Positions 20,329 to 28,264 of a stretch of DNA of 64,000 bases are shown piece by piece. How positions within the stretch are numbered: position 1 is the stretch's first letter; the number at the start of each line of letters is the position of its first letter. This DNA comes from Prevotella veroralis DSM 19559 = JCM 6290. GTDB taxonomy: Bacteria > Bacteroidota > Bacteroidia > Bacteroidales > Bacteroidaceae. The position numbers and the translations under genes were made by a program. The DNA is taken from NCBI RefSeq assembly GCF_000377625.1, contig NZ_KB898330.1, positions 134,692-198,691 on the forward strand. Reading direction: 5' to 3'. Under the pieces are notes generated by a model, which saw nothing but the letters and a program-made list of their open reading frames with translations, searched no databases and was not told the DNA's origin.

Positions 20329-20336
20329 CAAAGATA
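20329..20336 (-). promoter_or_regulatory. -7 box for the candidate small RNA
   Basis: Minus-strand TATCTTTG, an exact match to TAnnTTTG. No TTG sits at the usual spacing, so promoter activity is tentative. Confidence 0.4.
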
Positions 20337-20543
20337 ATACTTTTCTTTGAAAGGCGTGCCGATATAAACACTTTTTGTTTGTTGTAAGCGTAATTTATTG
20401 TAGTTAGTAGTAATTACAACCTACTAGAAGTATCTATTTCCACCCTTTTCATCGACTATATTAGATGATGTTTTTATTTTTACAATTCATATATTGCAGG
20501 TGATAAAGATAAGAATTTAAACTGATACTACCCTTTTTTATCT

Positions 20544-22700
20544 TTATTGAAGCATGGTTGTCTTCATTACCAATAGAATGTCTGAATAAGAGATATTGGC
20601 TGGGCATAATATTTTAAGTGCTTTCAAACTAGCATCCTTACCTGCAAGTTTTATCTTTTGTTGTATAGTTCTTGCCTTTGACTCATCAATCACCTCATTC
20701 AGTTGTATGTATCCCTTTTGGATGTAAGGGATGAGATGTCCCTGTATTGTTGCTGGTGTTAAGCCACGCTCCTTAGCAATAGCTTCAATACTCTTACCCG
20801 CTTTGAAGAGGTTATAAGAGATTTCCCCAGTACTGATTTTAGGTGCTTTTGGCGCAGAGTCTTCTGTCTTTTTCTTTTGCTTTCTGCCCGTTCCATCGTC
20901 CAAGCTATTAAGTATTGCTTCTTGTTTAGACGCTAGGTAGCCTGTAATGGAGAATCCTTCATTCATAATAGCCTCTAATACTTCATGTTTAGTTGAATAT
21001 GCTTGGCGTAGATCGGAGAAGCTATTATCAAATCGTTTGTTGGCTGTTTTGTTGTTAGATTGTACCCCCTTCGTTATATCAATAAGGTGACTAAAGATCT
21101 CTGTAAGCTGACTATGGAAGTAAAGAGCACTCTTTTTCACCCGTTCTAAGAACTTCTCTTCGTGCAACTGTTCGGTAGTCATGCGCCAGATAACGCTTCC
21201 CCATTTCATAGAAACACCTATGATACGCTCATCAAGATCAATTATTGCCATCTTGTGAAGCGTTGTTACCTTCGGAAACTTGAAGAAGTATTCTGATAAA
21301 ACACGATAGATAGCATCTTCGCAAGCCTTAATTTCATAGAAGCTAAACAATTCTAAGAGTAGTTGTCGATAATACTCCTCTTTCAAGACTGGTAATGCTT
21401 TAATACTTTTTGCGGCTTCTTCCGTTTGATGAGATATGTAATTTGTTACCTGACTATCGTTAATTATGGCGGAACTACTTATCGGTGAAGCCAAAACGAG
21501 CCCTTCCAATGTCTTACAACGGCTCAAGGCGACATACACCTGACCAGCCGCAAAGGACGACTGAGCGTCAATGATAGCATGTCCGAACGTCAGTCCCTGA
21601 CTCTTGTGTATAGTGATTGCCCACGCCAAACGCAAGGGATATTGCTTAAAAGTGCCTTGTACCTCCGCTTCTATTTGTTTTGTCTTTTCGTTTAAGGTGT
21701 ATTTTGTATTCTCCCAAGTCTCTTGTTGTACTTCAATTTCCAGTTCATTACCAGGACAAAGAACCTGTATTTTCTCATTATCAAGGTATGTTATATGCCC
21801 AATTCTCCCATTGTAGTAACGTCCATTATTATCATTTCGGATGAACATAACCTGCGCCCCACGTTTAAGCTTAAGTCTGAAGTCTGCCGGATAGTTGTAT
21901 TCTGGGAAATTACCATCGACCTCTGCGGTGAATGTGCATGCTTTTGAAGGAAGATTACGCAGCTGATCATCATTGTAACTTTCAGCCATTCTGTTGTGAG
22001 TTGTCAGTCGGATATAGTCGCTTCCCACCTCTGGCTCAAACTTAGGATCGTATCTTTCGTTCAGTTTCAGCAAGTCGGTCTCACTCACTCGTCCCTCCCT
22101 TATATTATTAAGTAAGGTGATAAACCTGTTATCTTGCTGTCTATAGACATGCATCAGTTCGATGGTTACATAGTTAATACTACGTAATGCCTTTGAACCA
22201 AAGAAGTATGGTGTGTCATAATAACGCTGAAGTAATCTCTCCTCTTCGGGTGTTACAACCGGAGTAAGTTGTTGTAAGTCACCAATCATAAGCAGTTGTA
22301 CACCTCCAAAGGGCTTATCATGCTCTCTAAATCGGCGTAGGACGGAGTCGATAGCATCGAGAACATCAGAGCGCACCATGCTTATCTCGTCAATGATAAG
22401 CAAGTCTAGCGTCCTCATTATCTTACGTTTCTCCTTGCTGTAATCAAATCTATTCTTGATACTTGCCTCTGGTACAAATGGAGAAAGGGGTAGTTGAAAG
22501 AAAGAATGAATGGTCATTCCACCTGCATTAATTGCTGCCACACCTGTTGGAGCAACGATGACACTACGTTTAGAACTCTTTTCTTTGAGCGTTCGGAGAA
22601 ATGTTGTTTTCCCAGTTCCAGCCTTTCCTGTAAGGAAGATGCTGATACCAGTATGTTCAACAAAGTCCCATGCATGCCTTAATTCGGGGTTCTTTTCCAT
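20544..22700 (-). CDS. Pif1-like superfamily 1 DNA helicase with C-terminal HTH domain
   Basis: 718-residue ATP-dependent DNA helicase. Walker A is FLTGKAGTGKTTFLRTL (about residue 20), Walker B LLIIDEISMVRSD (about 100), then GDLQQLTPV (motif III), and ITIHKSQGLTF with YVALSRCKTLEGL (motifs V-VI) as in Pif1/RecD-like helicases. The C-terminal region (ISTGEISYNLFKAGKSIEAI onward) resembles the HTH_40 domain of RecQ-like enzymes, here about residues 640-690. Bacterial Pif1 proteins unwind G-quadruplex and forked DNA. It appears monocistronic with a perfect promoter immediately upstream. Confidence 0.9.
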   Translation of the reverse strand: MEKNPELRHAWDFVEHTGISIFLTGKAGTGKTTFLRTLKEKSSKRSVIVAPTGVAAINAGGMTIHSFFQLPLSPFVPEASIKNRFDYSKEKRKIMRTLDLLIIDEISMVRSDVLDAIDSVLRRFREHDKPFGGVQLLMIGDLQQLTPVVTPEEERLLQRYYDTPYFFGSKALRSINYVTIELMHVYRQQDNRFITLLNNIREGRVSETDLLKLNERYDPKFEPEVGSDYIRLTTHNRMAESYNDDQLRNLPSKACTFTAEVDGNFPEYNYPADFRLKLKRGAQVMFIRNDNNGRYYNGRIGHITYLDNEKIQVLCPGNELEIEVQQETWENTKYTLNEKTKQIEAEVQGTFKQYPLRLAWAITIHKSQGLTFGHAIIDAQSSFAAGQVYVALSRCKTLEGLVLASPISSSAIINDSQVTNYISHQTEEAAKSIKALPVLKEEYYRQLLLELFSFYEIKACEDAIYRVLSEYFFKFPKVTTLHKMAIIDLDERIIGVSMKWGSVIWRMTTEQLHEEKFLERVKKSALYFHSQLTEIFSHLIDITKGVQSNNKTANKRFDNSFSDLRQAYSTKHEVLEAIMNEGFSITGYLASKQEAILNSLDDGTGRKQKKKTEDSAPKAPKISTGEISYNLFKAGKSIEAIAKERGLTPATIQGHLIPYIQKGYIQLNEVIDESKARTIQQKIKLAGKDASLKALKILCPANISYSDILLVMKTTMLQ

Positions 22701-22728
22701 TGTCCTATCGTCTATTAATAATGGAGAA

Positions 22729-22760
22729 CAAAGGTAATTGAAATTCTTGGAAGTAGCAAA
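22729..22760 (-). promoter_or_regulatory. Helicase gene promoter
   Basis: On the minus strand TTTG (22760-22757), 20 bases, TACCTTTG (22736-22729). It is divergent from the small-peptide promoter at 22842-22872, with about 80 bases between the two. Confidence 0.75.
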
Positions 22761-22841
22761 TAAACCTTTACTTGATAAATGTCAACCAACTTGATACATA
22801 GCAATAAAACCAAGAAAAAGAGCCTTTAGCCGTAATAATGC

Positions 22842-22872
22842 TTGTTCCTAAGTTGGAAACTAACTACCTTTG
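22842..22872 (+). promoter_or_regulatory. rRNA-like promoter of the 29-residue peptide gene
   Basis: TTG (22842-22844), 20 bases, TACCTTTG (22865-22872), then GCACTCG. The 14 bases 22865-22878 are identical to those of the rRNA operon promoter at 63698-63711, so high expression is expected. Predicted start is near 22879. Confidence 0.75.
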
Positions 22873-22909
22873 CACTCGTAAAAGATTAAGGATAACATAT
22901 TAAAGAACC

Positions 22910-22926
22910 AGAGACAAAGGGTCTCT
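22910..22926 (+). promoter_or_regulatory. 5' leader hairpin of the small-peptide transcript
   Basis: AGAGAC (22910-22915) pairs perfectly with GTCTCT (22921-22926) around a 5-base loop, ending 11 bases before the ATG at 22938. Its closeness to the start suggests an effect on translation or mRNA stability. Confidence 0.4.
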
Positions 22927-22937
22927 ATTAAACGTAA

Positions 22938-23027
22938 ATGATTATGGTTTCATTAGTATTATCAGCTGTAGTAATTGCAGCAACAGTAGCAAAGGCAGTA
23001 AGTGTTAACAACCACATGGCTGCCTAA
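22938..23027 (+). CDS. Small hydrophobic peptide, 29 residues, unknown function
   Basis: The ORF reads MIMVSLVLSAVVIAATVAKA followed by VSVNNHMAA. It is one hydrophobic segment with a single Lys near its end, compatible with a small membrane peptide. Support comes from context rather than homology: a consensus promoter about 65 bases upstream, a leader hairpin, and an intrinsic terminator 40 bases after the stop, making a self-contained transcript of roughly 225 bases. A start at the second ATG (22944) is possible. I do not recognise the family. It could be a conserved small protein, a type I toxin-like peptide, or part of a small RNA. Confidence 0.55.
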   Translation: MIMVSLVLSAVVIAATVAKAVSVNNHMAA

Positions 23028-23066
23028 TTATTAGACAAAGTTTAGAAATTTGAGAGTAAAAACAAT

Positions 23067-23106
23067 ATTCCAGGTTCACCAAGAGTGCGCTTGGAATTTT
23101 TGTTTT
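23067..23106 (+). terminator. Intrinsic terminator of the small-peptide transcript
   Basis: ATTCCAGG (23067-23074) pairs with CTTGGAAT (23090-23097) with one G-T wobble, followed by TTTTGTTTT. It also lies about 30 bases past the stop of the convergent TIGR02757 gene. Confidence 0.7.
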
Positions 23107-23129
23107 ATAGGTGTTTTATGACGTAAATA

Positions 23130-23906
23130 TCATAGATTTACACCATAACCAAACAACGCAAAGTCTGCTTTTAATGGGTCTTCGGGGAAGAAAGTGGCAA
23201 GTTCTTCTGTTAACCGACGTGCTGCAACCATTGTTGCTGACTTGCTTTTAAGTAGCCCTAACTGCATAGCTTGCTGAATGACATGTGTGTCGAGTGGCAT
23301 AATCAAGGTGCGTTGATTGATCAGTTCAGACCAAATTCCTATGTCAACAGGCGATCCTTTGCGTACCATCCAGCGTAAAAACATACAAACGCGTTTACAA
23401 CAAGAGTTTGTATTCTTCGGTACGATACCTGTAATCTCGTGTTTTTGGAAGTATTGACAGATAGCATCTATGGCTGTAAGGGCATCGATATTCTCCACTT
23501 CATCGTACTTTTTAGCATACGAACGGATGTAACTCTCCATGTCCCCATACTCCTCATACATTGATTGTAAGGCTTGGAAAAGACCGTACATCATGTGATT
23601 TGTATATAAACGATAGAAACAATTGTCATCATCGGGAATGTCTAATGCAAACCGTCCTGTCCTTACCCATTGATAAGGTTCACCTCTTGAGCAATCAAGG
23701 ATATACTGAATACGAGGCATAAAGACTTGTCTTGAACCATAACTCAAACATGAAGCTATAAAAGCAATAGCCTCTTGGTTACGCTTACCAACGACTTGAT
23801 GCATAAACCATGAGGGGTCATCTTTTATGAAATCTTGTGTTTCATATTGAGTAGCGAGGGCATGAAGTCTATGCTCCAAGCCCTCGGAAGTCTTTGTTTT
23901 TACCAT
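23130..23906 (-). CDS. TIGR02757 (DUF2400) family protein
   Basis: 258-residue protein of a family common in Bacteroidota and of unknown function. Recognisable parts are FIASCLSYGSRQVFMPRIQY near residue 48, the C-rich SCCKRVCMFLRWMVRKG region, and TLIMPLDTHVIQQAMQLGLL near residue 200. The repeated helices and the MPLDTHV motif resemble helix-hairpin-helix DNA glycosylase folds, which is my inference only. It lies 40 bases downstream of bcp on the same strand, so the two are probably cotranscribed. Confidence 0.85.
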   Translation of the reverse strand: MVKTKTSEGLEHRLHALATQYETQDFIKDDPSWFMHQVVGKRNQEAIAFIASCLSYGSRQVFMPRIQYILDCSRGEPYQWVRTGRFALDIPDDDNCFYRLYTNHMMYGLFQALQSMYEEYGDMESYIRSYAKKYDEVENIDALTAIDAICQYFQKHEITGIVPKNTNSCCKRVCMFLRWMVRKGSPVDIGIWSELINQRTLIMPLDTHVIQQAMQLGLLKSKSATMVAARRLTEELATFFPEDPLKADFALFGYGVNL

Positions 23907-23946
23907 ATAACACTCTTACAGCAGTGTACTTCGTACCTGATTACTA

Positions 23947-24405
23947 TTACTTGCTTGGAGCAAGAATCTGTGCTGCATGATCTTTCGTCTTAATCTCTTT
24001 CGGACCAATGATGCGTTCAATGATACCCTCCTCATTAATAATAAAGGTGGTACGGAATGTCCCCATGTAAGTACGACCATACATCTTCTTTTCTCCATAA
24101 ACCCCAAAGGTCTCAACGAGCTTTAGGTCTGTATCAGCAATGAGGGGGAATGGTAGCTCATTCTTCTCTATGAACTTCTTATGCGATTTTTCATCTTGTA
24201 TACTTGCTCCAACGATTGCATAGCCTTGAGCTTTTAGTTCCGTATAGTTGTCGCGGAGGTTACAAGCCTCTGCGGTACAGCCTAATGTCGAATCTTTAGG
24301 ATAGAAGTAAAGGACGAGCTTCTGCCCTTTATAATCGCTCAACTTAATCTCCTTGCCGTCTTGATCAGTACCTAGAATCTCTGGTGCCTTATCTCCTACA
24401 TTCAT
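23947..24405 (-). CDS. bcp: Thioredoxin-dependent peroxiredoxin (Bcp/PrxQ)
   Basis: 152-residue peroxiredoxin reducing hydrogen peroxide and organic peroxides with thioredoxin as electron donor. The motif KDSTLGCTAEACNLRDNY holds the peroxidatic Cys and a second Cys five residues later, the PrxQ arrangement; LVLYFYPKD precedes it. Its own promoter lies 37 bases upstream. Cotranscription with the TIGR02757 gene is likely. A role in oxygen tolerance of an anaerobe is the family expectation. Confidence 0.95.
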   Translation of the reverse strand: MNVGDKAPEILGTDQDGKEIKLSDYKGQKLVLYFYPKDSTLGCTAEACNLRDNYTELKAQGYAIVGASIQDEKSHKKFIEKNELPFPLIADTDLKLVETFGVYGEKKMYGRTYMGTFRTTFIINEEGIIERIIGPKEIKTKDHAAQILAPSK

Positions 24406-24441
24406 AATCTATTGTTTTTAATGTTTCACTTAATTGATTTA

Positions 24442-24473
24442 CAAAGATACAGAAAGATGTAGAATAATTACAA
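24442..24473 (-). promoter_or_regulatory. bcp promoter
   Basis: Minus-strand TTG (24473-24471), 21 bases, TATCTTTG (24449-24442). Predicted start is near 24435, leaving a leader of about 30 bases. Confidence 0.65.
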
Positions 24474-24489
24474 GTTAATGCTCTTAAAC

Positions 24490-24701
24490 ATTTAAAAAAT
24501 ATGGGACCTCATCTCACGATGAAGTCCCACTGGTAACTAAAAATATCCTATAAAAGTAGGATTTAGTAGTTTTCTCTTCAGTATAGCACCTATTTCTATA
24601 CTTTATTTCTTATGTCTGCACTATGTATTTTAGTAAACTTTACTCTCTTAGACATGCGTGTAAATGTTTTTACCTAAGCGGTAATTTGTATACCATTCTA
24701 T
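24490..24701 (-). ncRNA. Candidate small RNA between pepO and bcp
   Basis: The 590-base gap 24406-24996 has no convincing gene but does hold a second transcript-like unit on the minus strand. A TATATTTG -7 box (24715-24708) is followed by about 200 bases and two successive hairpins. The first is a 6-base stem (ATCCTA/TAGGAT) before ATTTTT; the second is a 12-position stem at 24529-24502 with a GTGA loop and TATTTTTT. A 19-codon frame beginning MSKRVKFTKI (24655-24596) lies inside, but nothing else supports it. The -33 element is weak, and the ends are estimates. Confidence 0.4.
24493..24529 (-). terminator. Intrinsic terminator with GTGA tetraloop
   Basis: Minus-strand TGGGACTTCATC pairs with GATGAGGTCCCA (one mismatch) around GTGA, followed by TATTTTTTAAA. 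It precedes the bcp promoter, so it insulates bcp from upstream transcription or ends the candidate small RNA. Confidence 0.7.
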
Positions 24702-24919
24702 CGGCTGCAAATATACTACTTTTTGTGGAATTAATAGATAAATATCGCTATTTATTGTTTGTAAAGGGTAAAAAATTGATAAGTATCATTTGGTTTTATC
24801 TATGTTAATTTATTACATGTATGCCTTGATAAAGGGCTTAGATTGTAAAATCAAGTGACATCATTTGCAACCCATCTAATGCTGTTTTATATGAATGACA
24901 ATCAATGCTATAATATAAG

Positions 24920-24952
24920 AAGAGCCTCTTCTGTAATGGAGAAGAGGCTCTT
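24920..24952 (-). terminator. Hairpin after the M13 peptidase gene
   Basis: A perfect 12-base stem (24920-24931 with 24941-24952, 9-base loop) lies about 45 bases after the pepO stop. The T tract on the minus strand is short and interrupted. Confidence 0.6.
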
Positions 24953-24996
24953 TTGAGCTTGAAGAAGGCGTTATCTCACGTCAAAGAAAGCATCTC

Positions 24997-27024
24997 TTAC
25001 CAGATGTGAGCACGTTTCTCCTGTGGGACAAAGAGTTTATCACCCTCTTTAATATCGAATGCCTTGTACCAAGCATCTATCATTGGAAGAGCTGCATTAA
25101 CACGACTTACGTTAGGAGAATGTACGTCTGAGTTAACGATGTAAGCAACAAATTGAGGTGCAACATTGCTTGCCCATACACGACCCCATGCGAGGAAGAA
25201 ACGTTGAGAAGGGGTGAAACCATCCTTGTCAGTAAGTGGATTCTGCTTCATACTATTCTCTAATGCACGATAAGCAACGTTCAAACCACCATTATCACCA
25301 ATGTTTTCTCCAAGCGTCTTCTCGCCATTTACCTTTAGTCCTGGTATAACTTCTTGCTGGTTGAACCAGTCTACTAATACCTTTGTTCGTGCATCGTAGT
25401 TCTTCTTGTCTTCGTCTGTCCACCAGTTCTTCATGTTTCCTTCCTTATCAAACTGGCAACCTTGATCATCGAAGCCGTGGCTCATCTCGTGACCAATCAC
25501 TGCACCAATAGCACCATAGTTAGCGGCATCATCGACCTCAGGATCAAAGAATGGAGGCTGTAGAATAGCGGCTGGGAAGTTGATACTATTCGTTGATGGA
25601 TCATAATAAGCATTGACCGTCTGTGGTGTCATGTGCCATAGTTTCTTATCAACTGGTTTGCCCCAACGCTTAGAGATAATATATTTTGAGGCAGCCTCTT
25701 GTACGTTCTTTACATTATCAAGGAGCGACTTTGCCTCGTCAATAACAAATACACTATCCATGTTTTGCCACTTATCTGGATAGCCAATCTTTATGTCGAA
25801 TGCCTGTAACTTCTCGAGTGCTTTTGCCTTTGTAGCAGCTGTCATCCATGTATTCTCTTCGATACGCTGTGCAAAAGCTGATTGCAAGTTCTTAACAAGT
25901 TGAATCATTCTTTCCTTGCTACTCTCTGGGAAGTACTTCTGAACATAGAGCTTACCAACGGCCTCGCCCATGATACCTTGTACGAAAGATAAAGCACGTT
26001 TCCAACGTGGCTGTTGCTGTTGAACGCCGTAAGCAACCTTTGTGTACTCGAATTTACGCTTTGAGAAAGCATCAGAAAGCATACCTGCAGAACTTGAAAT
26101 AACAGCTAATTCCATGTAAGCCTTCAACTGATCGAGTGGCGCAGTAGCTAATATTTTCTCTACCTCATGTACTGGCTCTGGCTGACCAACATCCACTTTA
26201 CCACCATTATTAGGATAGCCAGCAATCTTCAGGATATAGTTCCAATCAATACCTGGGTAATCCTTTAAGAGCTGTTCCCATGTCATTGGATGGTAATTAG
26301 CCTGTGGATCACGTGATTTCACTTGATCATAACTAACTTTAGCAATACGATTCTCGAGTGCAAAAGCCTCTTCCATCTTCTTCTTTGCAACTGCTGGAGC
26401 ATTGCCAACCATCTTTAGGTAGTCATTCTTCAAGCTCTTGTAAGCAGCCACAACAGCCTTTTGTTGTTCATTAGGTTGTGTGTAATACTCTGGATCCAAG
26501 CCCAATCCTGATTGTGAAACACCGATGATGTATCGGCTAGAATTTATTGCGTCGGTGGTCATACCGAAGCCTACAGGGAAGGTGTTATAGCCCTTCTCGT
26601 CAAGATCATACATCAGTTTGATGAGCTCCTTACGTGTCTTAGCAGCGCGAACTTTAGCTAATACAGGTTTGATAGGGGTATATCCCTCACGATTACGGCG
26701 TGTACTATCCATGTAGAGATTGTAGATAGAAGCAATCTTCTGTGCTACTGTGCCCTGCCTCTGTGGTTTCTTAGCATAGTCCTCAACCATTTCTCGGATG
26801 CGTTTGTTGTTTAACTCCTCTAGATCAACAAATGCGCCGTTCATCGGATGTTCCTTGTCTAGAGGGTGAGTCTTCATCCAGTTACCTGCAGAATACTCAT
26901 AGAAGTTCTCTCCCGGTTTAACATTTAGATCCATGTTGTTGCGGTCTATGCCCGATTTCAAGCCTTGTGCAAATGCAGAGGTGGCAACGAGTGAAGCCGC
27001 TAGAAATAGCATTCTTGCTTTCAT
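24997..27024 (-). CDS. pepO: M13-family metalloendopeptidase (PepO/neprilysin-like)
   Basis: 675-residue secreted zinc peptidase. Residues 1-19 (MKARMLFLAASLVATSAFAQ) form a signal peptide. The zinc site VIGHEMSHGFDD (HExxH) lies near residue 510, the third ligand is in GENIGDNGG about 60 residues later, and VNAYYDPSTNSINFPAAI is the substrate-binding NAYY motif; all are hallmarks of M13. It has no lipobox, so it is probably periplasmic. It appears monocistronic: -7 box at 27096-27089 upstream and a hairpin downstream. Confidence 0.95.
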   Translation of the reverse strand: MKARMLFLAASLVATSAFAQGLKSGIDRNNMDLNVKPGENFYEYSAGNWMKTHPLDKEHPMNGAFVDLEELNNKRIREMVEDYAKKPQRQGTVAQKIASIYNLYMDSTRRNREGYTPIKPVLAKVRAAKTRKELIKLMYDLDEKGYNTFPVGFGMTTDAINSSRYIIGVSQSGLGLDPEYYTQPNEQQKAVVAAYKSLKNDYLKMVGNAPAVAKKKMEEAFALENRIAKVSYDQVKSRDPQANYHPMTWEQLLKDYPGIDWNYILKIAGYPNNGGKVDVGQPEPVHEVEKILATAPLDQLKAYMELAVISSSAGMLSDAFSKRKFEYTKVAYGVQQQQPRWKRALSFVQGIMGEAVGKLYVQKYFPESSKERMIQLVKNLQSAFAQRIEENTWMTAATKAKALEKLQAFDIKIGYPDKWQNMDSVFVIDEAKSLLDNVKNVQEAASKYIISKRWGKPVDKKLWHMTPQTVNAYYDPSTNSINFPAAILQPPFFDPEVDDAANYGAIGAVIGHEMSHGFDDQGCQFDKEGNMKNWWTDEDKKNYDARTKVLVDWFNQQEVIPGLKVNGEKTLGENIGDNGGLNVAYRALENSMKQNPLTDKDGFTPSQRFFLAWGRVWASNVAPQFVAYIVNSDVHSPNVSRVNAALPMIDAWYKAFDIKEGDKLFVPQEKRAHIW

Positions 27025-27088
27025 GTGCTTAATATTTTAAAGTGTTGAATATTATCTTTTCTTTCGCTAACAAGCTACGAATGTTTTA

Positions 27089-27096
27089 CAAAGATA
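27089..27096 (-). promoter_or_regulatory. Putative -7 box of pepO
   Basis: Minus-strand TATCTTTG, 65 bases before the pepO ATG; no clear -33 TTG at the usual spacing. Confidence 0.45.
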
Positions 27097-27209
27097 GCTA
27101 AAAAAGAGTAATCCTTTTACTTTCTATGCTCTTTTTTGATAGTTAGTAGGTTTGTAAAGTGTTCTTTTAATTATTTTAACTGGCTGTTGGAGGTAGAATA
27201 CTTCATGTT

Positions 27210-28250
27210 CTACTCTTCTTTCATGGAGGCTATTAAGCGATGGAACATTTCCTTTATATTATAATAAGGTGTCCATCCCAATGTCTGTATTCGTTGTGTA
27301 TCTAAGCGTAATTTGGTGGTAGGTGAATAGCCTAAACCCTCTTGCATCTCAATTACAACATGCACATGATCAGGGTTGAACGTCTCGGCAACGAGCTCAG
27401 CCATTTGTCGAATGGAGATGTAAGTTGCTTCATTTGCCACATTATATGCTGTTCCGTCTTCACCTTTCAATAGAATATAAAGCATGGCACTGATCGCATC
27501 TGTCGTATAGCAATAACACCTACTTAATTCGCCAGTTGTATGTAAGATGATGTCTTCGTTATGGATAACGCTACGTGCAAACTGCGCAAAGACGCGGTTG
27601 TCCTGTTTGCTAACTCCTGCGCCAAAGGTTTGTGCCAATCGTGCAACCTTTACTTTTACTTGCTTCTCCACAGCATAGTTATGACATAACCCTTCTGCTG
27701 CACGCTTTGCCAAAGGGTAACTACTACGGGTTGCCATAGGGTTCAGATAACCTTGTTTGTCCTCTGTGAGTGGGGTAGAGTCATCTGTTATTGTACCATA
27801 GACTTCCAATGTTGAGGCTAAAACAAGTGATTCCAACTTTGCTTGCTCTGCATAGTTGAGGATATTCTGCATACCCATATAAACCGTATTCATCGTTTCT
27901 ACGGGTTTTTCAACGAAGTCTTTTGATGCGGTGGGGGCTGCAAAGTGGAAAAGATAATCCACCTTTCTCTTCGGTTGGAAAGGTTCCGTTGAACTGAAGT
28001 CATATTGATAATAGCTGAGCTCCTCACGCTCTTCTCCAAAGAGGCGAACAGCTTTCTCCATATTTCGTACTACTGCCACAACATGTAAATTGATGCCTCT
28101 TTGTGCCTTCAAAGCCAATAGACAACGCACCATACAAGCTCCTAACAGTCCCGTTGAACCTGTTACAGCAATTGTCTTACCCTCTAACTCTGTGGCTAAA
28201 GCAAACCGAGACGCAAAGAGCTGTATGTCTTCTTTCAGTATGTTATTCAT
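27210..28250 (-). CDS. NAD-dependent epimerase/dehydratase family protein
   Basis: 346-residue extended short-chain dehydrogenase. TGSTGLLGACMVRCLL near residue 30 is the dinucleotide-binding loop; SYPLAKRAAEGLCHN carries the YxxxK catalytic pair, with LASTLEVYG supplying the Ser region. It is the third gene of a minus-strand cluster after licD and a TarI/IspD-like cytidylyltransferase, 14 bases after the latter. It could reduce or epimerise the sugar or polyol precursor that the cytidylyltransferase activates. The substrate is not identifiable from sequence. Confidence 0.85.
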   Translation of the reverse strand: MNNILKEDIQLFASRFALATELEGKTIAVTGSTGLLGACMVRCLLALKAQRGINLHVVAVVRNMEKAVRLFGEEREELSYYQYDFSSTEPFQPKRKVDYLFHFAAPTASKDFVEKPVETMNTVYMGMQNILNYAEQAKLESLVLASTLEVYGTITDDSTPLTEDKQGYLNPMATRSSYPLAKRAAEGLCHNYAVEKQVKVKVARLAQTFGAGVSKQDNRVFAQFARSVIHNEDIILHTTGELSRCYCYTTDAISAMLYILLKGEDGTAYNVANEATYISIRQMAELVAETFNPDHVHVVIEMQEGLGYSPTTKLRLDTQRIQTLGWTPYYNIKEMFHRLIASMKEE

Positions 28251-28264
28251 CTTCTTCCTCGTTC

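Noticed and set aside
20503..20547. 10-base inverted repeat overlapping the helicase stop as a terminator.
   Set aside because: The stem is entirely A/T with one or two G/C pairs and has no T tract on the minus strand; too weak to call.
24596..24655. 19-codon basic frame (MSKRVKFTKI...) in the candidate small RNA.
   Set aside because: Too short and without conservation evidence; mentioned only in the RNA entry.
24623..24808. 61-codon plus-strand frame in the pepO-bcp gap.
   Set aside because: Aromatic/leucine-rich AT-driven composition, no promoter, and antisense to a better-supported transcript layout.
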